DNA from: Apostichopus japonicus | Taxonomy: Eukaryota; Echinodermata; Holothuroidea; Aspidochirotida; Stichopodidae | Direction: 5' to 3' | NCBI RefSeq assembly: GCF_037975245.1 | Contig: NC_092569.1 | Span: 17,001,501 to 17,065,500, forward strand | DNA length: 64,000 nt | Shown: in pieces, positions 46,001 to 56,970 of the stretch | How the letters are laid out: every line of letters starts with the position of its first letter | How positions within the stretch are numbered: position 1 is the first letter of the stretch | Position numbers and translations under genes: made by a program | The notes under the pieces: model-generated | Databases searched by the model: none | Seen by the model: the letters and a program-made list of their open reading frames with translations, nothing else | Told to the model about the DNA's origin: nothing

Positions 46001-49000
46001 CGAGAACTCTTTCTGTTTTATAAGGATTTGTATACGAGCCAAGGTAACGACAATTTTCTCTTTTTCCAAAATTTCCAAATTGTTCATTGTTTAACTGTTG
46101 ATGAAGCCAAACTTTGTGATGGTCCATTAACAGGGATGAGTGTAGATCTGCTCTTTTTTCAATGTGTCATGGAAAAAGCCCAGGGAGTGATGGCCTTTCA
46201 GTTGAGTTTTATAAACATTTTTGGCCAAATATTAGTAACATGATCACTGATTCCCTCAATTTTGCTTTTCAGCAATCTGCTCTCTCCATGGAGCAATCAC
46301 GTAATTTGATAACGCTTATTCCGAAACCAGATAAAGATCATAATTTGGTGAAAAATTTTCGTCCAATCTCATTGCTAAATATAAATTACAAAATTTGTTC
46401 CAAGGTGTTAGCAACGAGAATAAAAAAAAAATACTTAACTTGATCATCGGCTCCAGCCAAACAGGCTATATTAAAGGTCGTTTTATTGGAGAAAATATTC
46501 ACTGTATTTTGGACACTATGGACTATTGTAGGAATAATTCGATCCTGGATTTTTACTTTTGATTGATTTTGAAAAGGCTTTTGATAGGTTGAATTGGGAC
46601 TTTATTTTTCACTGCTTACATTTATTCAAGTTTAATGATAACTTTTGTCAGGGGGTTCGTACCCTCTATGCATGTTCTTCTGCTACGGTTTGCAATAATG
46701 GTTTTGCATCTCATTATTTTGACATTACTAGAGGTGTTAGACAAGGCTGTCCCTTAAGTCCCTAGATTTTTATAGTTTGTGTAGAACTGCTGGCTATGCA
46801 AATTAATGCTAATAAGAGTATTAAAGGTGTTTCTTTTCTTAATGAGGATCTTAAAATTCTTCAGTATGCAGGCGACACGGTTTTGTTTTTAGATGGTTTT
46901 TATAATTCATTAAAGGAGACTGTTTTAGTTTTGAAGCATTTTGAATTGGCTTCAGGACTTAAAATTAAATTTGACAAGTCCAATATTTTCCCTCTTGGTC
47001 CTTTCATTGGTCGTAAACCAAATTTTATTGATTTGTATTCGTTCAAGTGGACTGAAAGCCAAGTTACTGCTTTAGGAATCGTTGTGAGTAATGACTGTGA
47101 CAGCCTTTTCAGGCTGAATTTTATGCCAAAATGATCTCGGCTAAAGAGTATTTTGAATTTGTGGTTATGTCGTGATTTAACCCCAATTGGTAAAATTATT
47201 CTGGTTAAAAACTTTGGTATTTCCCAGTTTGTGTACTTATTTCAATGCTTGCCAAATCCTCCGGATTGGGTTATCAAGCAATTGGATACTATTTTATTCA
47301 AATTCATCTGGCATGGGAAACCAGACAAGATTAAACGTAATACGTTGATTATCTCTATCCCAGAAGGTGGGCTGAATGCAACTCATATTAAAAGTTTCAT
47401 ACACGGTTTGAAATGATCATGGTTTAAGCGTTATACTAGTAATAACACTGCTTTTTGGAAGTTGTACTTTAATTATTACCTTAAGGATTATGGGGCCCAT
47501 TTGGTTTTTGATTGTAATTATAAGGCAGTTGATATACACACAAATAATGTATTTATCAATGATATTTTACACGGTTGGACTCTCTTCGCCTTTAAAGATG
47601 TCACTGAAAATTATGAAAGTCAAGTGATATGGAATAATCACAATATAAAGGTGAATAATCGTATTTTCTTATAAAGCATGGTATAACAATGGAATCAAAT
47701 TTGTAAGCGATCTTACTAATGAGGGTGGTAATCTTTTATCTGTTTCTGACTTAAGAGAAAAGAATCATATTAATTGTCCTTTCACTATTTACTATGGTGT
47801 CATTTGTGCTATTCCAGGTCATTGGAGAAGGTCATTGAATCACAGTATTACTAATCCTGAAACATTGAACACTCAGGCTATTCAATATCGGTCACGGTTC
47901 ATTTATAAGCAGCTTATTCAAAGGGTAATCACTCGCCCTAAGTCTATTGTTAAATGGAATGACAAGTTTGATTTTAATGAGAGTCAATGGAATGTTATTT
48001 TTCAAATTCCGTGTAAGTCTTTAAGGGAAACAAAGATACAGTATCGCTTTCTTCACCGTATTTTGGGAACAAATTATTTATTATTTCAAATGAAAATGAC
48101 AGATAACCCTCGTTGTAATTTCTACGGAGTTAATGATGAAACAATAGAACATCTTTTTTTGGGAATGTAATATTAGTGCTAGCTTTATTTTAGACGTTGA
48201 GCAAAAATATTTCAAAAGACAGTTTGTTTTTTTCAAAGAAAGATGTTTTCTTTGGATATCAACTGTTATCAAAACATCCATTGAACTTTTTATTTTTTTA
48301 TATCAAATATTACATTTTTCAGAAGAAAGTTAACAATGGTTCGTTAATTTTAAACGAATTTTTGTAAGTTCAAATTTCAACTACAAGTGGAACATCAATT
48401 ACATAAGAACAAATTACGTGGGCCGTTTCCGTTCCAGACCTTAAAGGCCACTTTTAGTACGTACCCATTTTTATTTGAATGATAGTGGTTGTTGTTATGC
48501 CATTACTGTTATGTTTTTATGCAGAATGTTTGCGTTTATGTACTTTAAGGAAAAATATGTAATGAATGTTGTTGTTGCAATGAACAATAAATGATGGCTT
48601 TAAAAAAAAAAAACTAGTTTTTAGTTATTATTTTCACCTTACAATTTATCTATGTCTCGGGTCGTCTTTGTCTTCAAAAATGGTGTGTGACTCTTCTTGG
48701 TATAATTGTTTCGCAGATCGTGTAAGAAACATTATTCTGTAAGTAGTATGTGTTTACTGGAAACCCTCAATATTTATGCTCTGTTAATGGTTCTGTGAAG
48801 ATATATAGTCGTATTTCTCTTCAATAATATGTCCCGTTCTTAGATTGATGCTTGCTCATTTAATATATTTTCTTTTTCATCGGTTTGTCAGACTATTTCA
48901 ATATTTTGTAAATGATACCAATGTATCCAATTGATACGATGATACGGTAACTATCTAATACATTACTGTTTCTTTAAAGTACCTGGTCCAGATCGGACGA

Positions 49001-52000
49001 GAATTTTTTGCAATTGTTCAGATCACTTGTTCAAATCCCGTTCTGGACAAAACCTTCTTTGCTCTTCCAATATTACAAAACCAAAACTGACGAATGTAAG
49101 GATGGTTCTTCACATCAATTGCAACTAATTTAGATGGCTGAATATTCGTGGTATTATTTCTTCACTTTTGTTTCTGTTTCTATCTGTATTTTTTTCTAAT
49201 TAATGCGTGATATTTATCAAACACATACCCCAAAATGGATTATAAACTTGATAATTATCTCGTCTATACAACCGTATAAACTGTGTGCGTTAACTGTGAA
49301 AGGATGGAGGGGGTTGTGGAGGTGATACACCACCTCTTTGCAAGGGTTTCTGATCCAGATTTTTTTAAAGCAGATTTTGTAGATAATATTTAACATCAAG
49401 ATGTGCTGAAACCATGACGAACATATACTCATTAACTATATTGTGAACCGATACTAGTAACTATAACTTGACCTATTATCCAAAGCAAGGCGCAAATGTC
49501 AAATTTGTAACGAACCTGTAGCCCCAGTGCCAATGTGACTGCTCAGCTTATTCATTGTGTAGTTGTTGCTTTCAGACTCGATTTGAAATTCTGGATACTC
49601 AGCATATACAGCATATTCAGCATATCCAGTAAAATTCATATCAAAGCGAAGCTTGTAGTTTCTTTGGTTCGTCAAGTAATGAAGCTTTTCATTTCCTAGC
49701 CATAAGTTCCTGCTGTCACCAAACCCGTCTTTGTACGCAGTCCAGTCTTGATAAAAACTCGTAGAGCCATCGGTACGACGTTGAAACACCTGAAAAGATA
49801 GCGAGTAAATATAATAAAGAAAGATAATAATGAGAGTGGTGAAGCATGCTAGCAGACAAACTTAATTTAAGAAACACCGCACAATATATATTTATAGAAT
49901 ACTATTTCAGTAAGACAAATGTAAGACTTTTCTTTGTTTTTCTTTCCTTTAGGAAGTGGGCAATTTTAGGATTGTCACACTTTGCTTCCACTAAAGAAAT
50001 TTTGATACACTCAATACCTGGTAAGGAATTATAAAGTGCAACCAAACCGAAACAGAAACTTGGACTTGCATAACCGTCAACAATAGACTTAATCAACAAA
50101 ACTCACAGAAACATACTTGAAATATTCATATTGTTTCAATCAAGACTTACTGTCCATCCTCCACCGTTTTCCATTTTGCAAGATACGTTGAATGGTAAAC
50201 CAGGCCATCCAGTAGGCATGATTGTATAAACGCCATCTTGTGTATGGCCAGCGTCATAAACTTCCTGACAGTCTGTATACAATGACTCACAAGTTTCACC
50301 GTCACCTTCGTATCCCTTATTACAATAACACTGTTGTCCTTCGTTCTTCAGATCACACACAGCATTAGTACTACAGCTGTAGTCATATTCACAGATCAGT
50401 CGGTTATTGCTACAGGAACACTTCTGGGTGCAGTTATCGTTAACGTATGTTTTTCCATTCTAAAACAGATCAAATGTAAAATTTTAAGTTGGAAGAACAA
50501 AATTGTTGTCAGATAATATTTAATTCTGTGTTCAAAAATCCATTAGAAATGTCATCTTACATTTAATAGATGTCACAAACACTCACCGATATAACCAAGT
50601 TGGCCTCTGTAACGAAACAGCTGCAGCTACTCTCACTGATACAGTCACTTCCATTCAGCATTAATCCAGCTTTGCAGATACAGCCCTTGCTACCTAAACA
50701 GGTACTGTTACAAGCAGACTCTCCTTTGGGATCTTCACATGTTGCTTCACAAGTGCAGTTTCCATAGATCATGTTCGGAGGACACGTATATATCGAAGAA
50801 CCTGCATAGAGATAAGAGCAGTTTAGCTTTGAAATATCATGATTATTATGTTTTGTTTCATTTTTTTTCATGTAGTAACATCCTAATAACGGCGGAAAGC
50901 TGATTGCGACTTTAAAGACAGCATGTAAATTAAATCAAAATGCACATTAATGCAAAATTAATGTGTTTTATTCTATTATCACATGATATGAGTAGTGCGC
51001 TTGATATGATACGGGACTTACCTAGAGTCGTGCCTAGTGGTTCAGTAGTGACTGCAGTAGTTGGTTCCTCTGATTTTTGCATTGTCTTGCCTAAAACAGG
51101 ATAGGAATGATGTTTATGAACAAAATTGTAGCAATATCAATACTGTGAAGTGGGTTCAATTAAATATAAATAGTACTATGTTGAACTAAGCCCCCATTCT
51201 GGTTAGTTTGCACTACATTTTTGACTATAGACACATCGTGCTTTCAAATGAAAGTGGTTTAAGATGGTGAAAAATAAGAATATGATTAACCAGACATGAA
51301 TCGAACATATGAATGATGGTGGAAAATCTTAAAATGAAAATGTAAATGAAAAATCAACAACACAATTAATTTAACAGCTAAATTGATAACGAATTCCCCT
51401 TTAACCAGATAATAATATGCCCGTGTATTATCATTTACTGATCTAGTGGTCTTATTTTCGTTATTATGTTATCTTAACAGACCAAAATAAAGATAAGCAG
51501 ATATTTAAGAAGGCTGTCTATATAGACAGAATGTTGCTAATAATGCGAAAATTGTAAGATCATACATCATTAACGGGGGCGATATCTCATTGACCCATAA
51601 TTTATATTTGCAAATCCCCCCCCCCCAAAAAAAAAAAAACAATGATTGAAATAATACTTTCAAATTTAAGGTGAGAAGGATGAAATGTATTTGGTGACCG
51701 AAATTTGTTATATAAAGTTTAACTCGTGAAATCATGCACTCAGATCATAAAGAGATAATACTGAAAATTTATATAACGAATCAACACGTACCGATATTAA
51801 ATGCTGTCTCTCAAACAATGGTATTTTGTATAAGTATTTTTGGTTTAAATGAACAATTAAACAAGCTAGGAAGACGTCAAGTTTGCAAACCACCTAAATC
51901 ACATGCACAAGAAATACATCAACTTTGTGACAAATAATAATTTGTAAATAATAATTTGACAACATTCTGTGTTCTGTTTACTTTTTACTTACTTTTACAA

Positions 52001-53661
52001 GGTGAAGGTAAACAGTGGCTTCCTTTGCATGGAAATTTCGCAGCAAAATCACACAATTCTATGAATAAGAAAAAGAAGAAACACACATCAGAAACAGCTA
52101 CATGTGCAAGCGTTGAAAAATTCTCAGCAACAAAATCAAGTTATGATAAAAACAAGACAAGATACGACAAGGCAAGACAAACGAAACAAACGAAACGCAA
52201 ACACAGCAGAACAGAACGGAACAAAACAAATCTTAAGATTTATGAAAATGGTTAAGTGTGAAGTAATGGTTATAAATATGAAATTCTTTACAAAAGAAGT
52301 AAATAAGTAAATGTTAAATAAAATGGATGGTATAGATAACCAATATTGAAATCGTCAAAACATAAATTAAGTTAATGGTAGCAGTTTTCATACTGCATAT
52401 CCCAGTCCATGACAGTTTTCTGTACATGTTGAACTGACTGTACTGAAAGTGAGGAAAATTGTCTAGGTTTGATGGTAAGTTATGTGGTATAACTTTAGAC
52501 AACTAATCGATTTGGCAGTTTTGTGACATTGCTTCCCTGATCAAAATACTTAGAACTAGACTTCAGTTATGACGACATGTATAACGTAATCAGTCAGTCT
52601 ATTACAAATAATGCACTGTGTAACGACTGCGCAAATTAAACCAAGATCGGAGTGAAGTTGGGGAATATTTGAAGTCGGCAAACATTTGAAGAAAAACAAA
52701 AGGTTGACTTTTGTGACGATATGTGTTGATATTATCTTTGGATGACTGGTGTATACATTCTCCCGTACAAAGCAACACCCCATTGACCGCTAACAGCAGA
52801 TGAATCGATTTGTTGGTCTGCCTAACTGTTTGGGCGATAACAATTATCATAAACTTAGACTTATCATTGAGTCTACGATTAAAATAAATCAGCTTTAAAC
52901 TTTAACATACCAATATCATACGCGAACTACAGTATATTCGGTATTAACTATCTTATAGATGAAAGGGTGATAACACACTCAGAACTCGGCCATTAAGTAA
53001 CATATGATTGTCATATATCAATAGCCCTAGGAACCATAAACAACATATTCCTAGATACCAACTGGTGTGACTATAATATCACAAGAAAACTCCAATTAGA
53101 CATGCAGAAGTTAATAAAATATAGGTAAGCCTGCCGATGGTTTATATTTTACCATCAATTTTCTGTAATCTAGACTGTTCTCTATTCTAGCTATATGTAG
53201 GGAGGGGTAATGATGTTAATAATCAAGCAGCTCGAGTACCCATAAAAGTGAATTATTCTTGAAGAACCCTTGCTCGAAATTTGCTGAAAGTTGCCTTACT
53301 CACGTTGCTTTCAATTCACAAGGTTGCCAAAATAAGCCTTTTGAAAAACTTCAAACCTGCTGCAGTCTGTCTTAGAATGATGTGATATAGAAAATTGGAT
53401 GTCAACATAGTTTACCGAAAAGAAACATAATTTAAAACAGAACAGAAAATACTGTCTGTATTCCCAAACCCCTCAACCAAGACAGCCTGACAACCCCATG
53501 GGAACTTCAAAAGACTCAACATATTGTTATTGGTAAATAGAAAGAAAATGGAATCCATAACTCTTATTATCATGTAAAAATATATACTTACTTCCTGCAT
53601 CCGTCATATCGATGAGGATTAGTGCCAAATGGAAAAGCTGAAAAAAAATCTTTCTCTCCAT
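42759..53661 (-). CDS. Gene C: short TIL / EGF-like / FReD protein (6 exons, 407 aa)
   Basis: Exons 53592-53661, 51022-51090, 50587-50801, 50151-50459, 49516-49789 and 42759-43045 join in phase to 408 codons. The signal peptide (MERKIFFQLFHLALILI) differs from those of A/B and P. A 69-nt Thr/Glu-rich linker exon (24-46) leads straight into the TIL domain (47-118); no first FReD exists between 51.1 and 53.6 kb. VWC/EGF-like and FReD follow (119-407), with calcium loop DRDND at 328-332. The C-terminus is frameshifted at an A6/T6 run (42796-42801), replacing the MKIRP end by an unrelated tail and stopping at 42759 instead of 42739. The last intron is 6.5 kb because it contains an antisense LINE; without it the length would match that of A. 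It may be expressed with a variant tail or be losing function. Confidence 0.75.
43456..43471. repeat. Target-site duplication of the LINE (left)
   Basis: aactagtttttagtta, repeated at 48612-48627. Confidence 0.85.
43589..44396 (+). pseudogene. LINE ORF1 (coiled coil plus RRM-like RNA-binding domain), broken
   Basis: From MSQEKKRRGRSS the frame is open to a TGA at 44282-44284. A charged, heptad-rich segment (about 60-135) precedes RRNNFRIVGI and ILVRCLSYRDK, as in L1 ORF1 proteins that bind RNA and chaperone reverse transcription. After the stop, a shifted frame carries the usual C-terminus (KWAPKVSDLY ... GGKWREASG) to 44396, so a small indel near 44276-44292 separates the two. Confidence 0.8.
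44824..48170 (+). pseudogene. LINE ORF2 (endonuclease, reverse transcriptase), broken
   Basis: Begins ADLKICSYNVRGI, an AP-endonuclease start, with LLQETHS (catalytic Glu), GGDFNF and, in another frame, SDHS. RT blocks follow: NFRPISLLN, IDFEKAFDRLNW, GVRQGCPLSP and, where YADD is expected, YAGD at about 46866. The C-terminal Cys/His motif is eroded (CNFYG ... ETIEHLF). Breaks include TAA at 45154, frame changes near 45490, 45560 and 46160, further stops near 45650, 45810 and 46441, TAG at 46763, TGA near 47131 and a shift near 47675. Not functional. Confidence 0.9.
48612..48627. repeat. Target-site duplication of the LINE (right)
   Basis: aactagtttttagtta directly after the A-run. Confidence 0.85.
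48628..49515 (-). other. Gene C last intron, part right of the LINE
   Basis: Aligns with 9104-9901 of gene A and about 31603-32491 of gene B. Confidence 0.6.
49516..49789 (-). CDS. Gene C exon 5: FReD, central part
   Basis: 274 nt, 12 longer than in A, through a local AEY repeat (GYAEYAVYAEYPEF). Weak donor GTTCGT. Confidence 0.85.
50151..50459 (-). CDS. Gene C exon 4: VWC/EGF-like and start of FReD
   Basis: 309 nt, the length found in gene P rather than in [42 protein letters not shown]. Confidence 0.85.
50587..50801 (-). CDS. Gene C exon 3: TIL domain
   Basis: 215 nt. CPPNMIYGNCTCEATCEDP ... NSTCLGSKGCICKAG ... SSCSCF. Confidence 0.8.
51022..51090 (-). CDS. Gene C exon 2: Thr/Glu-rich linker
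   Basis: 69 nt between TTTTAG and GTAAGT, phase 1 to 1. Reads KTMQKSEEPTTAVTTEPLG, likely an O-glycosylated spacer. Confidence 0.6.
51091..53591 (-). other. Gene C intron 1
   Basis: 2501 nt. Checked for first-FReD exons on the minus strand and none seen. An A-rich low-complexity stretch lies at about 52145-52235. Confidence 0.5.
53592..53661 (-). CDS. Gene C exon 1: signal peptide
   Basis: 70 nt, ATG to GCAGGAA before GTAAGT, phase 1. The hydrophobic run LFHLALILI follows a basic start (ERK). Confidence 0.55.
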
Positions 53662-53740
53662 TGTGTTCTAAGTTGACCGCTCTACTTGTAATTGGTGTTC
53701 TCCGTAAACTTTTGAATGACCAAGTTGGATGAAGCGATGT

Positions 53741-53750
53741 CTTTAATATA
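53741..53750 (-). promoter_or_regulatory. Possible TATA box of gene C
   Basis: TATATTAAAG on the minus strand, about 80 nt upstream of the ATG. Confidence 0.35.
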
Positions 53751-54984
53751 GACTAAATAACATAGTCTCAACAAATATGTACATGTATTAACTTAAAGCT
53801 GATTGGACGAAACGAATAAGTATCAATATCAGAGCACGAATTGTACAACGATACTGTGATTACGTCATTGACGGATGATCAGCTTTTGTCACTTAGGTTT
53901 ACATTTAGTTATCTTCATCAGAATTATACAAAAATTCAATCTTCCAGCAATATGTAACGATACTTATACAGGAGATAAAGCTTGGTAAAGCTCCCGGTCT
54001 ATTCAGTAGATATATTTTCAACCGTTTTTTATTTGATTCATGTGATAACCTTTTATTTATTCCCAGCTTAGGCAGCCGCGCTATTGTTACTAGACAGGCT
54101 CTTTATGTATTCGAAAAGTAATTAAAAAAGAGGATGAATATTAACAAAATATCACTGAAAACGCATTTGCTCGTTATTTGAAGCAATGAATGGAGTTGAA
54201 GTGCAAGCATTTTAATGACTCTGAATAGAGAAACTGGTTAATTACCTACCTTACAGCAGATATAATAATGATTTCATAGATTGAAGTAAATCATTAAAAA
54301 GAGAACTGACTTAGAGGTTTCATGACAATTTTTCTATGAGCATCCATTTCTTTCTTTGCACAATCACCTTCGTTCTTAAGCAAATATCAGTATACCAATA
54401 TAATGTAGATACAAAATTGGTCCAAAAGTGGTTATAAGCTTTGAAAATGCTTATATGTCAAATGACATGTATTAATAAAGTAGTGCAATAAGTATTTCAC
54501 CTAACACTGCAGTAACTGTGAATATATATCTATCCCTATCGTTAGTTTTTCTATAGTTTCATTCTTCAGAAATTTCATTTGATGATGCTAAAGTTTGGCT
54601 ATTTGAATATATTATGCCTACTGTTTTAGACTGTGGGGTATCTTGTGGAGTATCTTGCTATGAGAAACTTTCAGTTAATTCAGTTAATTCAGGTTATAAT
54701 AATCAAAATATGATTAGCGTCTCATTTGTAACATTGAAACTGAGAATATTAAGCACTTGTTTTGGATATGTCCCGTTACTGCCTCTTTCATTTTAGATGT
54801 TGAAAATTTGTTCATTAAGAAGCAGTTCTTTTTTCAAGGCAAGATATCTTTTTTGGTTACAACAACGGGAAAGACAATGTTTTCATACTTTATATGAAAT
54901 ACTATATTTATGATTGCAAACGAAATGAACGAAATCCAATTATCGATGAGGTTTTCTGTAAATTTATATTCATAATTAGTATTG
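53751..54984. other. Intergenic, nothing recognised
   Basis: AT-rich, no exon with family features and no repeat seen. Confidence 0.35.
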
Positions 54985-55188
54985 AAATCATCATCGCGAT
55001 CATCAAGATCATGATCATCACGATCGCCACAATCGCCACAATCGTCACGATCGTTACGATCGTCATGATCGTCATGATCATCATGATCGTCATGATCGTC
55101 ATAATCTTCATGATCGTCATGATCGAAATGATCGTCAAGATCTTCATGATCGTCATGATCGTCATGATCGTCATGATCTTCATGATCT

Positions 55189-55277
<89 letters not shown>

Positions 55278-55317
55278 ATCATCATCATCATCATCATCAT
55301 TATTATTATTAATATAT
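54985..55317. repeat. Compound (ATCATGATCGTC)/(TCATCG)n satellite
   Basis: A degenerate 12-mer array (54985-55190) passes into a nearly pure TCATCG array (55190-55275) and then ATC and ATT repeats. It gives poly-Asp and Met-Thr frames that are artefacts. Confidence 0.95.
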
Positions 55318-56904
55318 TTTTGGCAAGAAAATGATTCAACTATCTCTCTGAGTATTACAAGCCTTGTGCTCTGCATACTGAATTAACCAACACGACGTGA
55401 AACCAGTTTGGTTCGATACCAAAGAGAAAGCAACAAAGATTTCTTTTTATAAAAATAATTATTTGCATGAACAGAACCAACTAAGCGTATGCTTTACTCA
55501 CCAAACTCGACAACGGGCTCAACACTTCTAGGAATGGGATATCTTTACATCTGGGAGATACTCCCTACATAACAAGAAATAAATGAAGAAAGGAATATCG
55601 CCAAGAGGTTTATTTCTAGTGTATTGAATACTACAGTTACGTGCATAGGGAAATTCAACCTTTACGGAAGGGCCAGAGGCGAAAAAAGGATTTTATATAG
55701 AAGGAGAAGCGACTCTATGGTCGTTAACGTAAGGGAGGTTTATAGAAAAGAAAACAAAAACCTTGGACGTCAAATGATGCACTACGAGGTAAAGGCTATT
55801 AATAGATTGAAAGTATGTAGCTCTTAACACGAGCATGTGCTGAAAAATACGTTTTCCTTTCTCGTTTAAAATTAAAAAGTGTGGGGGTGGGGGTTGTCCA
55901 CCCAATGAATTCATTCTTCCCCTGAATGTAGGAAATTCCCCGAATGACTATGAAATGTAGAAACTCCGCCCCCCCCCCCTTCTTGCACACGCTACTGAAA
56001 TACTAGCCCATTTAACACCAGTCGTGCACTTGCAATAGATGAGTTGTTCTTGTAAAAGGTGAAAGTATGACATTTTTTTTCTTTCCTTATCTTTTCTTCC
56101 TTTTGTACTTTTTTTTTCTAAGACCCAACAAGCTGAAAAATTACAGTGAACAATTGACTATGAAACGGCAAATTTATTTAACCTGGAAAGGCAAATGACT
56201 TATTCCTCTCTGATATCAAATGAAGAATTACACATTGGCAAATTAAAAGTTGGGGCAAATTTCATTCAACCGTAATATTACATGGTATTACTATATATTG
56301 ACCAGGCTCTCCTGGTCCTGAGTTTATATTTTCAAATAATAAATCACATATAAAAAACATCATATAATATTGAAATCCTAATCATGTTTGTCAAAACGTC
56401 GTTTTATTGTAATAGACGTCCTATATAATAACCTAAAAAAAAACGTGCATGAAAATAAACTATATTCAATAAACATAGGGAATTGCCAAAAAGTTTAGAG
56501 ATCTTACTTTGTTTAGATCGCCGCATTAAGTTTGTAATATTTTTTTAGACCTCAGATACAGCGAGTGTCTGGTAAGGATCATATTTAAAATGTTCAGCAG
56601 ATTAAATGATTACCGACATTATACCTGCCCAAAGTACTAAAGACATTCAGAGTGAGCTGGTACACTGATTTGATATTTACTGTGATAGCTATGTCTACAC
56701 TGAGGCGAAAATTACTTTGTCTGCCCACGGCAAGGCGCCTCATGTATTATTCATTGAAGACTTTTATGACAACGTTGGTTATCTGAGTACATTTACAGAT
56801 ATAAAAGCACCAGGGGTACACTCTGGACAAGCATAACAATTGGGTAATATGCCCTCATTAGCAGTTATACAAAGCCAGTTTATACGCTTCACACATCATT
56901 AGAA
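55318..56904. other. Intergenic
   Basis: 55318-55380 is the inverted copy of the flank at 27770-27830. About 55880-55995 contains paired G/C-runs with cttgcacacgctactga, resembling dispersed elements elsewhere in the window. Nothing coding recognised. Confidence 0.4.
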
Positions 56905-56970
56905 TCACTGTGGTCAAGTGGTACGAACTTCGCTCTGTGACACAAGGTCCGGGATTCGATTCCTACCCTC
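56905..56970 (+). ncRNA. tRNA-like element (SINE head or tRNA relict)
   Basis: Box-A-like TGTGGTCAAGTGGTACGAAC and box-B-like GGGATTCGATTCC lie about 40 nt apart, with an anticodon-arm-like section between. The acceptor stem does not pair, so it is not a functional tRNA gene. Confidence 0.4.

Larger units (their letters stand above)
43472..48611 (+). mobile_element. Degenerate L1/Tx1-type LINE
   Basis: A 5.1 kb element with ORF1, ORF2, a short 3' UTR and a terminal A-run (48602-48613), flanked by 16-bp target duplications. Full length at both ends, so it was inserted nearly complete and has since decayed by stops and frameshifts. It lies antisense in the last intron of gene C. Confidence 0.9.

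Noticed and set aside
51956-52255. Lys/Thr-rich frames in gene C intron 1
   Set aside because: Low-complexity A-rich sequence with no splice context.
54834-55376. Long Asp-rich, Ile-rich and Met/Thr-rich frames on both strands
   Set aside because: They are translations of the TCATCG/ATCATGATCGTC satellite in different frames, without splice or start context.
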